A model generated the notes under the pieces. The model ran no database searches, was not told the DNA's origin, and saw only the letters and a list, made by a program, of their open reading frames with translations. The position numbers and the translations under genes were made by a program. A stretch of DNA of 64,000 nucleotides, taken from positions 1,798,001 to 1,862,000 of the forward strand of contig WWBZ02000033.1 in NCBI GenBank assembly GCA_011503125.2. The letters run 5' to 3'. The stretch's first letter is position 1. Each line of letters begins with the position of its first letter. This document shows positions 1 through 11,032 of the stretch, in pieces. This DNA comes from Botryosphaeria dothidea (Eukaryota; Ascomycota; Dothideomycetes; Botryosphaeriales; Botryosphaeriaceae).

Positions 1-2825
1 AATAGGCTCTGTGGTTGTCTTCGGAGGAACACCACGCATCTTGAGCAACATGTGCAGGATGTCGCTAAAACGCTCTCCCTGCTGGCTGTAGGAAGCCGGT
101 GGCTTATCCAGAGGCCAACGATTCGGATGTGGTTGCGAAAAGAGCGCATTGGATGCATCTGCCGGTGCCTGAGCTGTCGTCTGCACAGGTGGAGCAACGT
201 CCTGAGGCGGCGGAACGTCCGTCATAGTGACGTTATGGTCCACGTTGTTGGTAGCGTTCTCTGCGGCACTTGCAGCAGCATTTGCAGCATTGATACTTCT
301 TTCAAGCTTGGTCTTCAGATCCGGCGGTGGGACACTGTATGTCCGAGCATGCGCCTGGGCAGGGTTCTCCCATCTCTTGAAAAGCCAACACATGCGTTCC
401 ACGCAAGCCAAAAGAATCATGGATACCAGAAAGGTCTCAAAGGGGTTGGCCTGTTGTCGCTGAAGAAGACGACGTTCCAAGTCGTTCATGACGAACTTGC
501 TGAGGTTTGCTGCCCGCTTCTCCATCGCGCCAAGTATTTGTGCATCAATGAGCTTGTATGCTTCCGAATAGGTACTCGGCTCAATGGGGAACCGAGACAA
601 ATGAGGCACCGAATCCAGGTCCTGCGGACTCATGACGACAGGGTCCTTGAAGGGCGGCTGTGTATGGTTGAAAAAGAGCTGAAACTTGAGGTCGGGTTCC
701 GCCAGGATCCTTGTCGCTACCCATAACTCCAAAACCTTCGACAAGAGGCTTTCCTTGCTTTCGATTCCCTCCTTGTTCTCGAGGCTCAATCGGTATGCCA
801 TCAAGAGAGTAGGCTTCATGAACGGTGAAATCTCCGCCTCGTATATAGTGGGGCCAATGCGCTTCATGTATGACTCCAACTTGCCACCAATGTCTTCAAC
901 GTCAGGGTCGATAATCTCCACATCTTGCATGCTCTCCATAGTCAAAGCTGAGGCGACCAATTGCGGATCAATGGGTCCATTAACGCCGCGAAGACCTTTT
1001 AAAGTAGTGAACGTGGTGTACATCGTAGGTTCGATCTCCAATAATCGCGCCTCGATTCTGCCCGGGATGTGTTCGAAATGCATGTTTGCCTTGGCGGAAC
1101 TGATCGAATGGAAAGCCAGGACAGAATGAAGTCCTGCCGAATAAAGGTTGAACTCCTCGGCAATGCGGGTGCGGATGCATGGGTGCTTCCACAGCCTCGC
1201 ACTCTCGACATTCTGACAAGTACTGCAGGGACTCTCGCCAGAGCACTATACAAGTCAATATTCCGCAATTATTTGCCAGGGCAAACTAACATACCGGCTT
1301 TTTCAACATGCGGCATCTAATGCAAGCGCCACGCTTCCTAACTTCTTGGACCTCCTTGCGACGCGAGTCTGAAAACCTGCCTCTCACTTTCGGCTTGGCC
1401 GGCTTAGGGTTCATGCTAAAGTCGGTGGTGAAATGAGCTTGTTGGCCGTTTGGATTGATTGCTATCGGCCTGTGATATGTCGCAGAAGCAGCGTTTGGCG
1501 AAGGACTGTGTGCCTCGGGATGGTCTCTTGTAGCATCTTGAAGTTGCAGAACAGGGTCTATCGAGGCCCAAATTCCAGTGCGAGCTTGCTGGGGGAAAGC
1601 GGCATCATTTGTATTGCCGGACTGTTCCATGGAATGGTTGGCGTTCGGCATATTGGCGCGCAGCTCTTCGGCTGCAGACGCGGCCATGACCAAGGATGAG
1701 GGGTGGTGATGCGCCGGGGCGGGTACAGCCGAGGAAGCGGGCGGAAGAGAAGAGCTGGGAGGTGTAGAGGATGCCGGCGGTATCGGAGTGCCGGCGGGAT
1801 GTGGCGAGCCGGTTGGTAAGTGCTCGTACTGGTAAATCGACTGCGGCTGCTGTCCGCTAGATGTCTCGGGACTGTGTGCTGCTGACAGGTTGTTAGCATC
1901 TTCATGGTAGTGATGATCAAGGTTCGTGCAAGGCGAAAGTGGAAGCGAGGCTGCCGCCTATAGCACAGGGTTTCCGATACAGCCACGAGGCATTCACCCA
2001 AAAGGACTCAACTACGGCGCTATTTGCCAGAAAGCTCGTGGTGCAGCTGGCAGGTACGGAGCATGCGGGTGAATGCCTCGGGCTATGGAACATGATTGGC
2101 GGGGCAGCCTCGCTCCCTGGCACATGCGGGCGGGAAGGCTGGGATTAACGCACTTTGTGCATCTATGGCGCTGCCGTTCGTGTCGGCGGTGGGCTTGGGA
2201 TCGTGGTCCTGAACGAGAAAGTCTTCATACACGGGGCCCGGGTTCTGCATAGCATCGTCGCGCAAAGAGCCGCGTCTCTCGGGAAGCTGGTCCTGGTCGG
2301 GCGTGGGAATGCGCTGGCCGGAGAGATCCAGGCGCTGGCGCGACACTTCAGCGAGAGCCTCGAGGCGTGACATGCCCGCCTTGGGCGCAGCGTAGGGTAA
2401 TGTCATGGGCTGGCTGGGGTTCTGGGCGCCATTCTTCTGGGGAGCAGTCACTTGGAGGGCAGACCCCTGGGCTTGCGAGGACGAGTTGGGCGGCGGGAGA
2501 TCGGGGACGGGAAGGTCATGGAATTGTAGGATGGCGCGCTGGCGATCCTGGGCCGTGAGGGCGGGACACTTCTTCACCAGGTGCGCGGTCAGCGTGTCGA
2601 TGCGGCCCTTGGGAAACTACGGTGAGAGTCAGTGGGTGTGGAGTAAGCTTGGTCGCGCGGAGGAAGCGGTGAGAGAGCAGCTGGCGAGGAGCGAGCGCCG
2701 GGACGAGGCACACCAACCTTCTCGCCGCACGAGCGACAAGTGTGCTGGTAGCGGTTGCTGGCATCCTCGAGCTTCGGGCCGCGCTCGAAGAACTCGAGGA
2801 TGAGCTGGTTCGGCTTGCGGCCCAT
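1..2825 (-). CDS. Zn2Cys6 transcription factor with N-terminal BED-like zinc finger (3' end beyond window)
   Basis: Predicted nuclear DNA-binding regulator. I read four exons on the minus strand: 2825-2718, 2616-2157, 1881-1295 and 1245 to beyond base 1. All phases agree and the introns are 101, 275 and 49 nt. The start at 2825 begins MGRKPNQLILEFF. Residues C30, C33, H48 and C53 form a CX2C..HX4C BED-type finger that is split by intron 1. A Ser/Pro-rich linker follows. Then comes a zinc cluster with C376, C379, C386, C392 and C395 and a probable sixth Cys at 408, split by intron 3. The last cysteine spacing (12) is longer than the usual 6-9. After it the frame stays open to the window edge, as expected for the middle-homology region. 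The least certain part is intron 2 (donor GTGCGT at 2156, branch CTAAC, acceptor CAG at 1882). Target genes are unknown. Confidence 0.8.
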
Positions 2826-3623
2826 GACAGGCTGGGCAGGCAGGCCGCTGGACGAGGAGACCGGGAGTCGACTGCGGCGCGTGGGCTGTTGGTGGATGAC
2901 GCTTTCTGCCACCGCTCGACGACCGCCGGCAGAAAGAAGACGAGGGCGGGCGGCGGAGGGCGGAGGAGGACGCTGGACGAGGAAACACGCCGCCTTCGCC
3001 CCACGTGAGCCGCTTAGTCAAGAAGGTCCGGCCCGAGTGCGGTGCGCCCGTGCCTGCTGACTCGCGGCCCGCGGCCTGGCAGCCTGGCGGGTAGCCTCGG
3101 TTCCGGACAGGGAATGCGTGCGCTGGACAGCTCAGCTCGTGCCCAGCATGTCTGTCTGCCGCCGGACGGCAGCTGCGATCTCTGTACAGACGCGCCGCAT
3201 CGAGACGTGCCACTCCTCTTCGAGGCTGTGTGCTCGCCGCGCTAGGCCCGTTCCAGCACCCTAACGAAGCACTCGGCCCGTGCAGCTTCCACGCTCCCCT
3301 CAGGAGACCGCCTTCCAGAGAACGCAGTCCAGATCACGGTTCACTTGTATGCGTTGTTCCGCTATGTATCTACTAGGCAATACAATACTACAGTGTTCTG
3401 GTCCCGGTACCGTTTCGTCGTCAAAGCTTCCCATGCTCCTTCTTTCCGCCAAATGCCGCAAAGCCTAGCTCCGTCTCGTGCTCCGTAAACCTGCTGAGCC
3501 ACCCACGCACATAGTCCAACTTGCGCCTTGAACGCCCCTCCCAAATCGGCCAGTTACAGTATCCTCCAAGTCCTGACCACTTATTTTTAACAATTCATTC
3601 ACAATGGTTCCCACCGCCTGCCC
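2826..3623. other. Intergenic: upstream of the transcription factor, downstream of SCAP
   Basis: GC-rich first half, then a neutral stretch. Several overlapping open frames exist on both strands here, but none has recognisable domains, and they look like GC-driven shadows. It should hold the promoter and 5' UTR of the transcription factor and the 3' UTR of SCAP. I could not pick a convincing TATA box. Confidence 0.5.
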
Positions 3624-6600
3624 TTACTCCACCGCCATATGCTGATGCTGCTGCTGCTGCTGATGGTGTTGTGGTTGCTGCCGCTCCCGTTCCACCCTCT
3701 CTAACCTCTCCCGTTCTTTCTCCCTCTCCCCTGCCTTTCTCCCTTGAGCCTTCTTTCTCCAACTGAGGCTTAATGTAGCCGAGTCTACCACACTGCTCGT
3801 CGTCTCTTCCTCAAACCTCTCGCTGCCCAGAGAAAGGATCTTCAGTGCGTTCCCAAATCCTACCGCCACACTTCTCTTGCCCACTTTCACAATTGGCCCG
3901 GGCTTAGACACAAACAGCTGCTCCTCTTCTATCCCCTCGTCTTCCAGGAATTCCTCGCTCATCGAGTCACTGCGCGAGCGGGACAACAGTGGCGTCGTGT
4001 GGAGCTCGCCAGACGCCGAAAGGGTCCATGCTTCCCATTCCTCGCTCTCCGAGCTTTGGCTGCTCGGGGACCCAGCTGGTGCACGGTGATAGCCATTCGC
4101 CGACACTCCGTTGGCCTGATGCCTGTTGACTGTTATCGACTGGTCTCGATGCTTCAGGGTTCCATTCTGGAATGGATTCGAAGATGCCGGGGTTCCGGGA
4201 AAGTAGCTGATATCTGAGGACGTCGATTTCACTGGTGGCGAATCGCTGGCCGGTCGTTTCCGAATGCCGACGACCGAGGGTATGCATGTTGCCTCCCAAG
4301 AGCCTGGCGTCTTGACCCAGTGCAGAGCTTCGGTGGCGTTCTCGAACCCTGAGCAAGTAAAATGCTCGTCTTCCACTAGTGCCGGAGGTCGAAGGCAAAT
4401 GAGTCCATTCGCCGATCCCTCCCCTGGAGCGTAAGTATGCATTATGCAATTCTGCGTTTCTGAGTCTGTGTATACAATTGAAAAGTCCGGGACGGTTGGG
4501 GAGTGGCATCCGCATATCCTCCGTTTCGAATGTAGGACGCGGAGAGTGTGTCCTTTTATTTGGCCCGTCTGGAATGTGTGTATCAATGCTCGTGTAGGAA
4601 TATCGATGAGGTCCACCTGACATGACCGCACTGCAGCTAGCATGCAGAGCGTTGGAATGGGGTATGCATATTTGACCTTCGACTGCATTGGATCGGGATG
4701 GTTCCAGTCGTCGACGGCGTCCAGCGTCTCTGTCGTCCATTCTCCGGACGAAGGGAATGATAGGTGGACAGCCCCATCCTTCGAAACGCTGACGATCTTT
4801 GGTTGCCCTTTGATGCAGCAGGACAAGGCAGCACTGGCCAGTGGTAATTCTGCAATCTGATGTGTCCATAGATGCCCGGTACGAAAGTCAAGCTCCATGA
4901 GACGACTGTCGGGAGTGACAACCAAAAGACTCAACCTCTCGACCTCATCCATTTGATGGAACGCAAAGGCAAATACGCTCGGGGACTGACTCTTCATATC
5001 AAGTACTCGCGACTTCACAAAGCGCCGTTCAGCCAAGCTCCATAATGCCACCCGACCGGAGTCGGTCAATATCGCTACCCAATGCCCCGTGTCGTCTATT
5101 GCGGCAGCGACTATAGGCCATAGTGGAGGATGTAAAGCCGATGTCTGAAGTATGACATGCGAATACGTGTGGGTCCGATGATCCAGAAACCAGATTGATG
5201 TGAGACGGTCCAGACTGATGGAAACAATATGCCCCTGGCTACAGGTCGATATTTTGACAATGTCCAGCTCGTGAGATTTCGGCAGACTTCTGACAGACAA
5301 TGGTTCGTCATCTCCAACGCCGGATTCTGTGTCTTCCTCGGGTAATTCGTTCCAGAGCAGATAATTCATGAGAAGCGTCACAGCTGCGATAGCGAAAACT
5401 ATCGCTAAAGCAAATGGAAAGAAATGCTGCTCCGCTAAGTCACGGATAGCAACAAAAACAGACGGGATCTGGCCAGCGGCTCCTCTACGGTCTGCATCCT
5501 TCATGACAACGGTCAGTGGCTCATAAACACGCGCGACAAAACTGTGGAAACCGGGTTTGACGAAGTCTATGAGCTCCTTTGCCGAAATAAAATCCTGCAT
5601 CTTCAACCAGGCTTCTGGGGTCCGGGCCTGATTAATTGGCGGCGGAGGGAGGACTTCCTGGGATTCTTGTCTGCTTGTAACTCGGAGAAATCGAAGAATG
5701 TTGACAAAGGAGAAGGGCCTACGGTCATGGTCGAAGAAATGCCAGTTCAGGACAAAAATGAAAGAGACCATAGCAACCGTACCGGCAATCCTGGTACTAA
5801 AAGGAAGCTTTCCTTGGAGAAGTGCGCCACCCCAAGTCCGACGTTCAAGTTTCGAAGTTGTGCTTGACCTGCGCTGAGTGGCGAGATTAATCCTGTCAAG
5901 GGAATCCTGGAGCTCCATTCTCCGTACATCCACGCTCAACACCGCAACAAAAAAGGTAAGATGGAATAGGAAATCGAACACCAGGGCAACCGCTGCAAAG
6001 GCGCAGGCGGGAGCTACGCTCGGAGAGACCACTCGTGATAGAAGCCAGAGAATTAAGAGGTTTTGTCCGGCCGCTGCAAGAGACAAGTGGCCGACGTCAC
6101 CCAGGGCATTTGCAATGCGCGTGACCGTAGGCATGTGTGCAGGACTTTCCAGCACGGCGTTGATCAAGCGAAACCTTTAAGCAATCAGCTGAAGGATCAA
6201 TGGGGCTAGGTGAAAATAATGAAGAAAAACGCATGGAGGACAGCAAAGAGCCGCGACTCAAAGTTTACTCACATATTTTCCAAACCAATGACTAGTACAA
6301 CGAAAGGATATGCTTCCCCAGGTACGTTGGCGAGATTTATCCTTAATATGCCGCATATTGTGAAGCTTGAGCAGATTGATATAAACATCTGCCACACGAC
6401 CGATTAGCGCGCGTCCATATATATGTGAAGGAAAAGAACATACCTGGGCAATGACAGTGCAAAACAGGCCAAACACGCTTTTCACAGCTTTTAGTTTCCG
6501 GAGACTGAACAGAACGTATGTAAGCATGAGGGAATACGCAGAAACCAGGGTCCAAGCATCATTCATGCTCAGAGGCTGATAGCGGAATTCGTAAAGCCGG

Positions 6601-7553
6601 CTTCTGTACGTTGATCCGATACTAGGATAAAACACCCAGTCGCCCTCAGACTCTCGCGCCAGCGCACGTGAGCGCCTATCAAACTCCTCCGCGACCGCGC
6701 CTCCAGAGCGATCGAAAATGGTAATGACGAGAGCATCGACGGCAAGGACTTGAGTTCCGTTGAAAGATTTGCCAGCGAACACCGAGAGCGGCTGCAGAGT
6801 GAAATTGTACGAAGATCGGCGTCCCTTCTGACTATTAATGGTGCCCAAAACGTCCTCGTCGTGATCGAGCGAAGGCAGAGAGCAATTCCAGTACATGAGC
6901 GGCGAGTGGCAGCTCCACGACGTGATCTCGGGCACGTAAGGGCTGCAACAGCCGGCAGTCTGTTGAGAACCATCGGGCGACGCGTCTGTGTCCTTGTCTC
7001 CGGTGACATTCACGCCACCACTCAGATCACCAGCAAAGCCGGGGCCAATCAATCTGTCCTGGATCTTCAGCGCGTCGCGCAGCACGCGCCTGTCCAATGC
7101 CTTCATGTAGTTGCCATGGACCCAAAGCTGGCGCATTTCAACATCAGGAATCGCGTCGGGCGGGCCATCGTAGGTCCTAACAGAGGTCCAGACATGGTGG
7201 GGCAGGCCGCCGGCGGCTGGGCTCTCGTAGAGGAAGAGGACGGGATAACACAGGAAGACGGCGACGGCGACGGAGAGCAAGAGCGAGAAGAGCCAATGGC
7301 GTGCGGTGGCGGTACCGTAACTGGCGAATGCCTTACGAATGGGGTGGTCTTGTGAGAGCCTGGGAGGCTCGGCTGTACTGACGAGCTGTCAGCTTGGAGG
7401 TGGTGCCGGCGGAGCACGAGGCGTGGCAGGCGCGCGCTCGTGTCTCTGAGGTCGTCGCGAGACAGCGACGTTGCTCGAGGCTGGTGGAGAGGGCTGCAGT
7501 GGTGGGGAGTAGTCGACATACCCGCGAAAAACCCATAGTAGGTACCAGATCAT
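3624..7553 (-). CDS. SCP1: SCAP: SREBP cleavage-activating protein with sterol-sensing domain
   Basis: ER/Golgi polytopic membrane protein that escorts the SREBP transcription factor and senses sterols; in fungi this links ergosterol and oxygen status to gene expression. Exons: 7553-7522, 7377-6444, 6388-6273, 6174-3624, giving about 1,210 residues. The 11-residue first exon (MIWYLLWVFRG) fits fungal SCAP and ends at a strong GTATGT donor. A luminal loop with N-glycosylation sites and cysteines follows the first membrane segment. The sterol-sensing domain lies at about residues 285-440, including LRINLANVPGEAYPF and VLVIGLENM spanning introns 2 and 3. Right after it, VDVRRMELQDS (about residue 443) aligns with the MELADL COPII-sorting motif of animal SCAP. 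Further membrane segments lie near 495 and 620, then degenerate WD40 repeats from about 660. The C-terminus is charged and ends in a Gln/His run. Family assignment is firm; the first intron is inferred. Confidence 0.9.
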
Positions 7554-8693
7554 GAGCGTCGGCAGTTCGCATCAGGCACGCAGCATGGGCAGAGGATTCG
7601 AGGAAGTAAGGGAGCGAGATATGTGGCTACGACACGGCCATGTGCAGTTGAAGAGAGGTGAAGGCCAAGGAGAATGTCGAGCTGAGGGAGCGATCAGCGG
7701 CCGGACAGCTAGGCAGGAGAGGGCGCAAGCAGCTTGTGCATTGGCTGGCTCGTTAGTGTTAGTGGACGCGATGAGCCAGAGCTCGAGCGATCGCGACTGG
7801 GAAGTGCCGTCGAGCATAGCGTAACGTCGAACAAGAGCTCAAGGCCGCCGATCACTCTTCAACACCACGCCGCCGACCACCCGGCCAGCCAGGCAACATG
7901 CGCGCCTCGGCCGCTCTCTCGCAGCGCCCATCGATGCGATATCTAGCTTTGGTGGCGGGCTGTAGTGCCTGTCTCGCCGCATGCGGGCGGGCTGTGCGCG
8001 GGCGGCAGGAGCCCCAAGGTTCTTCAGCTCTCCACCCTCCAAGCTCCACGCAGGCCGCAGCCGAGCCTCGACCTAATCGACGGACCCGGCTCTTCCTCCG
8101 CAGGGACTGCCGAAAGACCGGCACCAGGCGCGTTTATCGCGAAGCTTGACTGGTGCGGAGTGGCTCTGGGCCACCAGTGCCGGCGCTCGATGGCGATGCA
8201 CGCAAATTAAGGTGCAACTGCGGCAGCTGCACCTTTCCAGAGATCGAGGCATGCACGTCACTCACGTACAGCAAATTTGCTCCTTTGCCTCAACTCCGCC
8301 CAATCGATGGATTTGGTGGACTAACTCAAACCTGCCCAAGCGTCGCCGTTGAGTTGGGCGCGGGTACGCCTTCCGAGCGGCCTGCCGCTGGCCGGCTACG
8401 CGCATGAAAGCCACATAGGCCAGCAGAGCGTGCTTCTTTTTCTTCCTGAACCATAACAATCCCCTGGTCCGCTGCCCTGCCCTGCGTCGGCTCTCGCGGC
8501 CGCCGCCTTCCGCCCCAGGCGTACCTTTTCGGGCCGTGCGTGCAGCTCTCCCGCATGCTGAAACACGAGTCATCAACTCAAGAAGCCGCCGTCGCCTCCA
8601 CCAACACTGCCCTAACTCAAGCATCCACCCGAACCGAGACATCCGGCTGGAGCAAACGTCTCCACCAATCCTGGTCTTATCAATCGATCCCGC
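7554..8693. other. Intergenic: SCAP promoter and 3' flank of Acl4
   Basis: 1.1 kb between two minus-strand genes. Short open frames on both strands carry no recognisable domain. The part next to SCAP should contain its promoter. I see no RNA gene or repeat. Confidence 0.5.
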
Positions 8694-9898
8694 TCACGTG
8701 CCCTGCATCTCCTCGTCCGAGTCGCTCTCCTCCGCGTCCTCCCATTCCTCTTCAGCATCATCCTCGCCTTCCTCCGCCGGGCCCAGAATCTTGTTCAACC
8801 CCTCCGCAAGTTCAACCGCATGCTCCTTCAATCGCCTGTCCTCATACTCCAGCAGCTCATAGAGCCTCAGGCTGTTCGTAAGCCATTGTCTGCTTGACTT
8901 CAGCAAGGCTTTGACTGTCTCCTCATCCTCTGAAGCTTTTTTCTTGTCTGCCATCAGATGCAGACACCAGCCTCCCAGATACCATGCTTCCACGCTCTGA
9001 TCGTCCTCCAGTACTAGCCTCTCTAGCACCTCCAATGCCTCGTCCTCCATCTCTGATTCCATGAGCAGTCGTGAAAGACTAATCCTCACGGGAAAGTCTG
9101 GGACCTTTGGGTCCTCTGGCTTCAGATCCTTCCACAGGTCCATGCTCATCTTCAATGCATTACGTGCTTCTTTATGCCTCAATTGTGATATTCTGACCGA
9201 TGCAAGCGTCTGGAGGGATTCCGGGTTGTTTGGATGCACAAGCAGTGCTTCGGTGATGAGTGCTTCACATCTTTGCTCGGCGTCCTCTTCCCATCTTGCA
9301 TGTGTTAGTGCGGTAGAACTGCAAGCAGCAAGGGGAGGACTTACGAGAGATCTGTCATGTAAACTTCCACAACACCACATAGTGCATTCGCCAATTTCCT
9401 CTTCTTCTCATCCAGTGCTACATCTCTCTCCAGCCCGGCTGGCTGCGCCTCCAGCCCCGCAATCTCCTTCCTCAGCACTTCCGCGCCCTTATCGAACCAG
9501 GCAACGCTGTCCGCGCCGCCCTCGTCGCACAGCTGCGCCAGCCACAAAAACTTCTCTGCGCCACCGCCCTGACTCTCGGGAATCGTTCCTTCCTCATCCA
9601 GCGCGACGGCAACCAGGAAGTAATCCCGTGCCGTGTCCACATCTCCCAATTCGACGTTGATCTCTCCAAGCAGGTTCAGTGCGGGCAGCGCAGCGGGCGT
9701 AGGCGGGCTGTCGGTGTCGGGCTGGAGTTGAGCAAGCGCATGTCGGGCCGAGACAAGGGCTTCCTGGGGTTGCGAGGTCTGCAGCAGCGCGATTGCCTCA
9801 ACGAGAAGCTGTTCGGCGGACATCTTGGGCTTTTTGGGCGTGCCGTTGGGTTTGCCGTTCTTCTTGGACTTTTTGCCGGACGGTTTTGTCTTCCCCAT
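8694..9898 (-). CDS. ACL4: Acl4-like assembly chaperone of ribosomal protein Rpl4 (TPR protein)
   Basis: Predicted dedicated chaperone that captures nascent Rpl4 and brings it to the nucleus for 60S ribosome assembly. Two exons, 9898-9345 and 9294-8694, joined in phase 2 across a 50-nt GTAAGT..AAG intron, give 384 residues. The N-terminus is a lysine-rich stretch (nuclear-signal-like). The body is helical with tetratricopeptide-type repeats, for example around AEQLLVEAIALL, ALNLLGEINVELGD and the VRISLSRLL to AWYLGGWCLHLM region. The C-terminus is very acidic (DDAEEEWEDAEESDSDEE), which is characteristic of Acl4. The start ATG at 9898 heads the conserved basic N-terminus. It is divergent from Gir2. 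A generic TPR protein is the only alternative. Confidence 0.86.
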
Positions 9899-10201
9899 TG
9901 CTCGACAGAAGAATTGGAATAAAACGGCGGCCGTAAACGGAAGGCCTGCTCTGCTCGGCCTTGAAAAGCAGAGGGGTTGGTGATGTTATGGCAAAACCCT
10001 TTGAGCGAGAGTCAAAATCCGCAGTCGCGGTGCGAGACGCGCTGGTGCTTCACAAAAAATTGGGGTCAAAGCGACAAAGATTGCGGGCGCTAGGATAGTT
10101 TGGACCTAGCGCATTGAAGGCGGTGAAAGCCCCGCTGACATCAACGCCGCCCGCTGCCGCAGTTGCTCATGAACGGGTAGAAACACCCCCACAAATTCGC
10201 C
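9899..10201. promoter_or_regulatory. Bidirectional promoter between ACL4 and GIR2
   Basis: The 303 bp between two divergent start codons must hold both promoters. Near 10,080-10,110 there is a run containing two GCGC-type blocks (GGGCGCTAGG, CCTAGCGC) that face each other, but no TATA box I would trust. Divergence is seen directly; shared regulation is inference. Confidence 0.45.
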
Positions 10202-11032
10202 ATGGGTAGAGAAGATCAGAAAGAGGAGCGCGAGGTGCTCGACTCCATCTTCCCCGATGAGATCACAGGTACGGCCCCTTTCTTCTACTCATTGCTCTAC
10301 CGGCCTCAAGGGATCATTCCACTAACAAATTCTTCAGACATCTCCGACACCGAGTACCGCATATCGATAACCCTCGATGTTGACAACGAGCCCGGCGATG
10401 ACTCCCCGCAACGTATTTCTTTCCTCTCCACCCGAGGTGGCATCTCGAGTTCACTACGCTGACTCACGCTTTGCCTCACAGCGACCATTCTACTGAATGT
10501 GGCATACCCGGACGACTACCCGGACGAAGCCCCGCGCCTCGACGTCACCGCACCGCCCAATGCTCCCAGGCATAAGTATCTCGATGTTGCTGAGGATAAG
10601 GCACGCTTGCTCGACGCACTTGCTCCTACTGTGGAGGAAAACCTAGGCATGGCCATGGTCTTTACCCTCGTCTCGACGCTCAAGGACAGCGCCGAGCTGC
10701 TGATTTCCGAACGCATGAAGGCTGCCGAAGCTCAGCGCGAGATGGAAATGAGAGAAGCTGAGGAGAAGGAGAATGAGAAGTTCCACGGTACCGCTGTCAC
10801 CCGTGAGACGTTTTTGGAGTGGAGGGCCAACTTTCTGAAAGAGATGGAAGAGGCAGAGAAGCGGGCACAGGAGGAAAAGGACGCCGAGGACAAGAAGAAG
10901 AGAGGTCCGAAGGAGGAGAAAAAGTTGACTGGGAGAGAGCTGTGGGTGAAGGGTCTAGTGGGCAAAGGTGACGAGGAGTATGATGAGGGTGATGCAGCCG
11001 AGGGCGTGGAGAAGTTGAGAATCAAGGCATAA
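10202..11032 (+). CDS. GIR2: Gir2-like RWD-domain protein
   Basis: Small acidic cytoplasmic protein; in yeast Gir2 binds Gcn1 and the GTPase Rbg2 and tempers the amino-acid-starvation response through Gcn2. Three exons: 10202-10268, 10338-10412, 10482-11032; both introns are 69 nt and phase 1, giving 230 residues. The RWD domain covers roughly residues 5-125. It starts EDQKEEREVLDSIFPDE and contains the typical AYPDDYPDEAP strand-turn and the VEENLGMAMVFTLVSTLK helix. A long charged, coiled-coil-like segment follows (AQREMEMREAEEKENEKF onwards), with the conserved TRETFLEWRANF block and a LTGRELWVKGL tail. Length and layout match RWDD1/Gir2. No defect is seen. Confidence 0.9.

Noticed and set aside
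52..726. Long + strand open frame opposite the transcription factor
   Set aside because: It is antisense to a continuous minus-strand frame that follows the zinc cluster directly; composition shows no domain.
7378..7392. In-frame TGA as a nonsense mutation in SCAP
   Set aside because: A GTATGT donor after residue 11 and a CTGAC/CAG acceptor in the right phase remove it; splicing is the simpler reading.
8262..8881. Overlapping open frames on both strands upstream of SCAP
   Set aside because: GC-rich chance frames without domain content, partly antisense to the Acl4 C-terminus.
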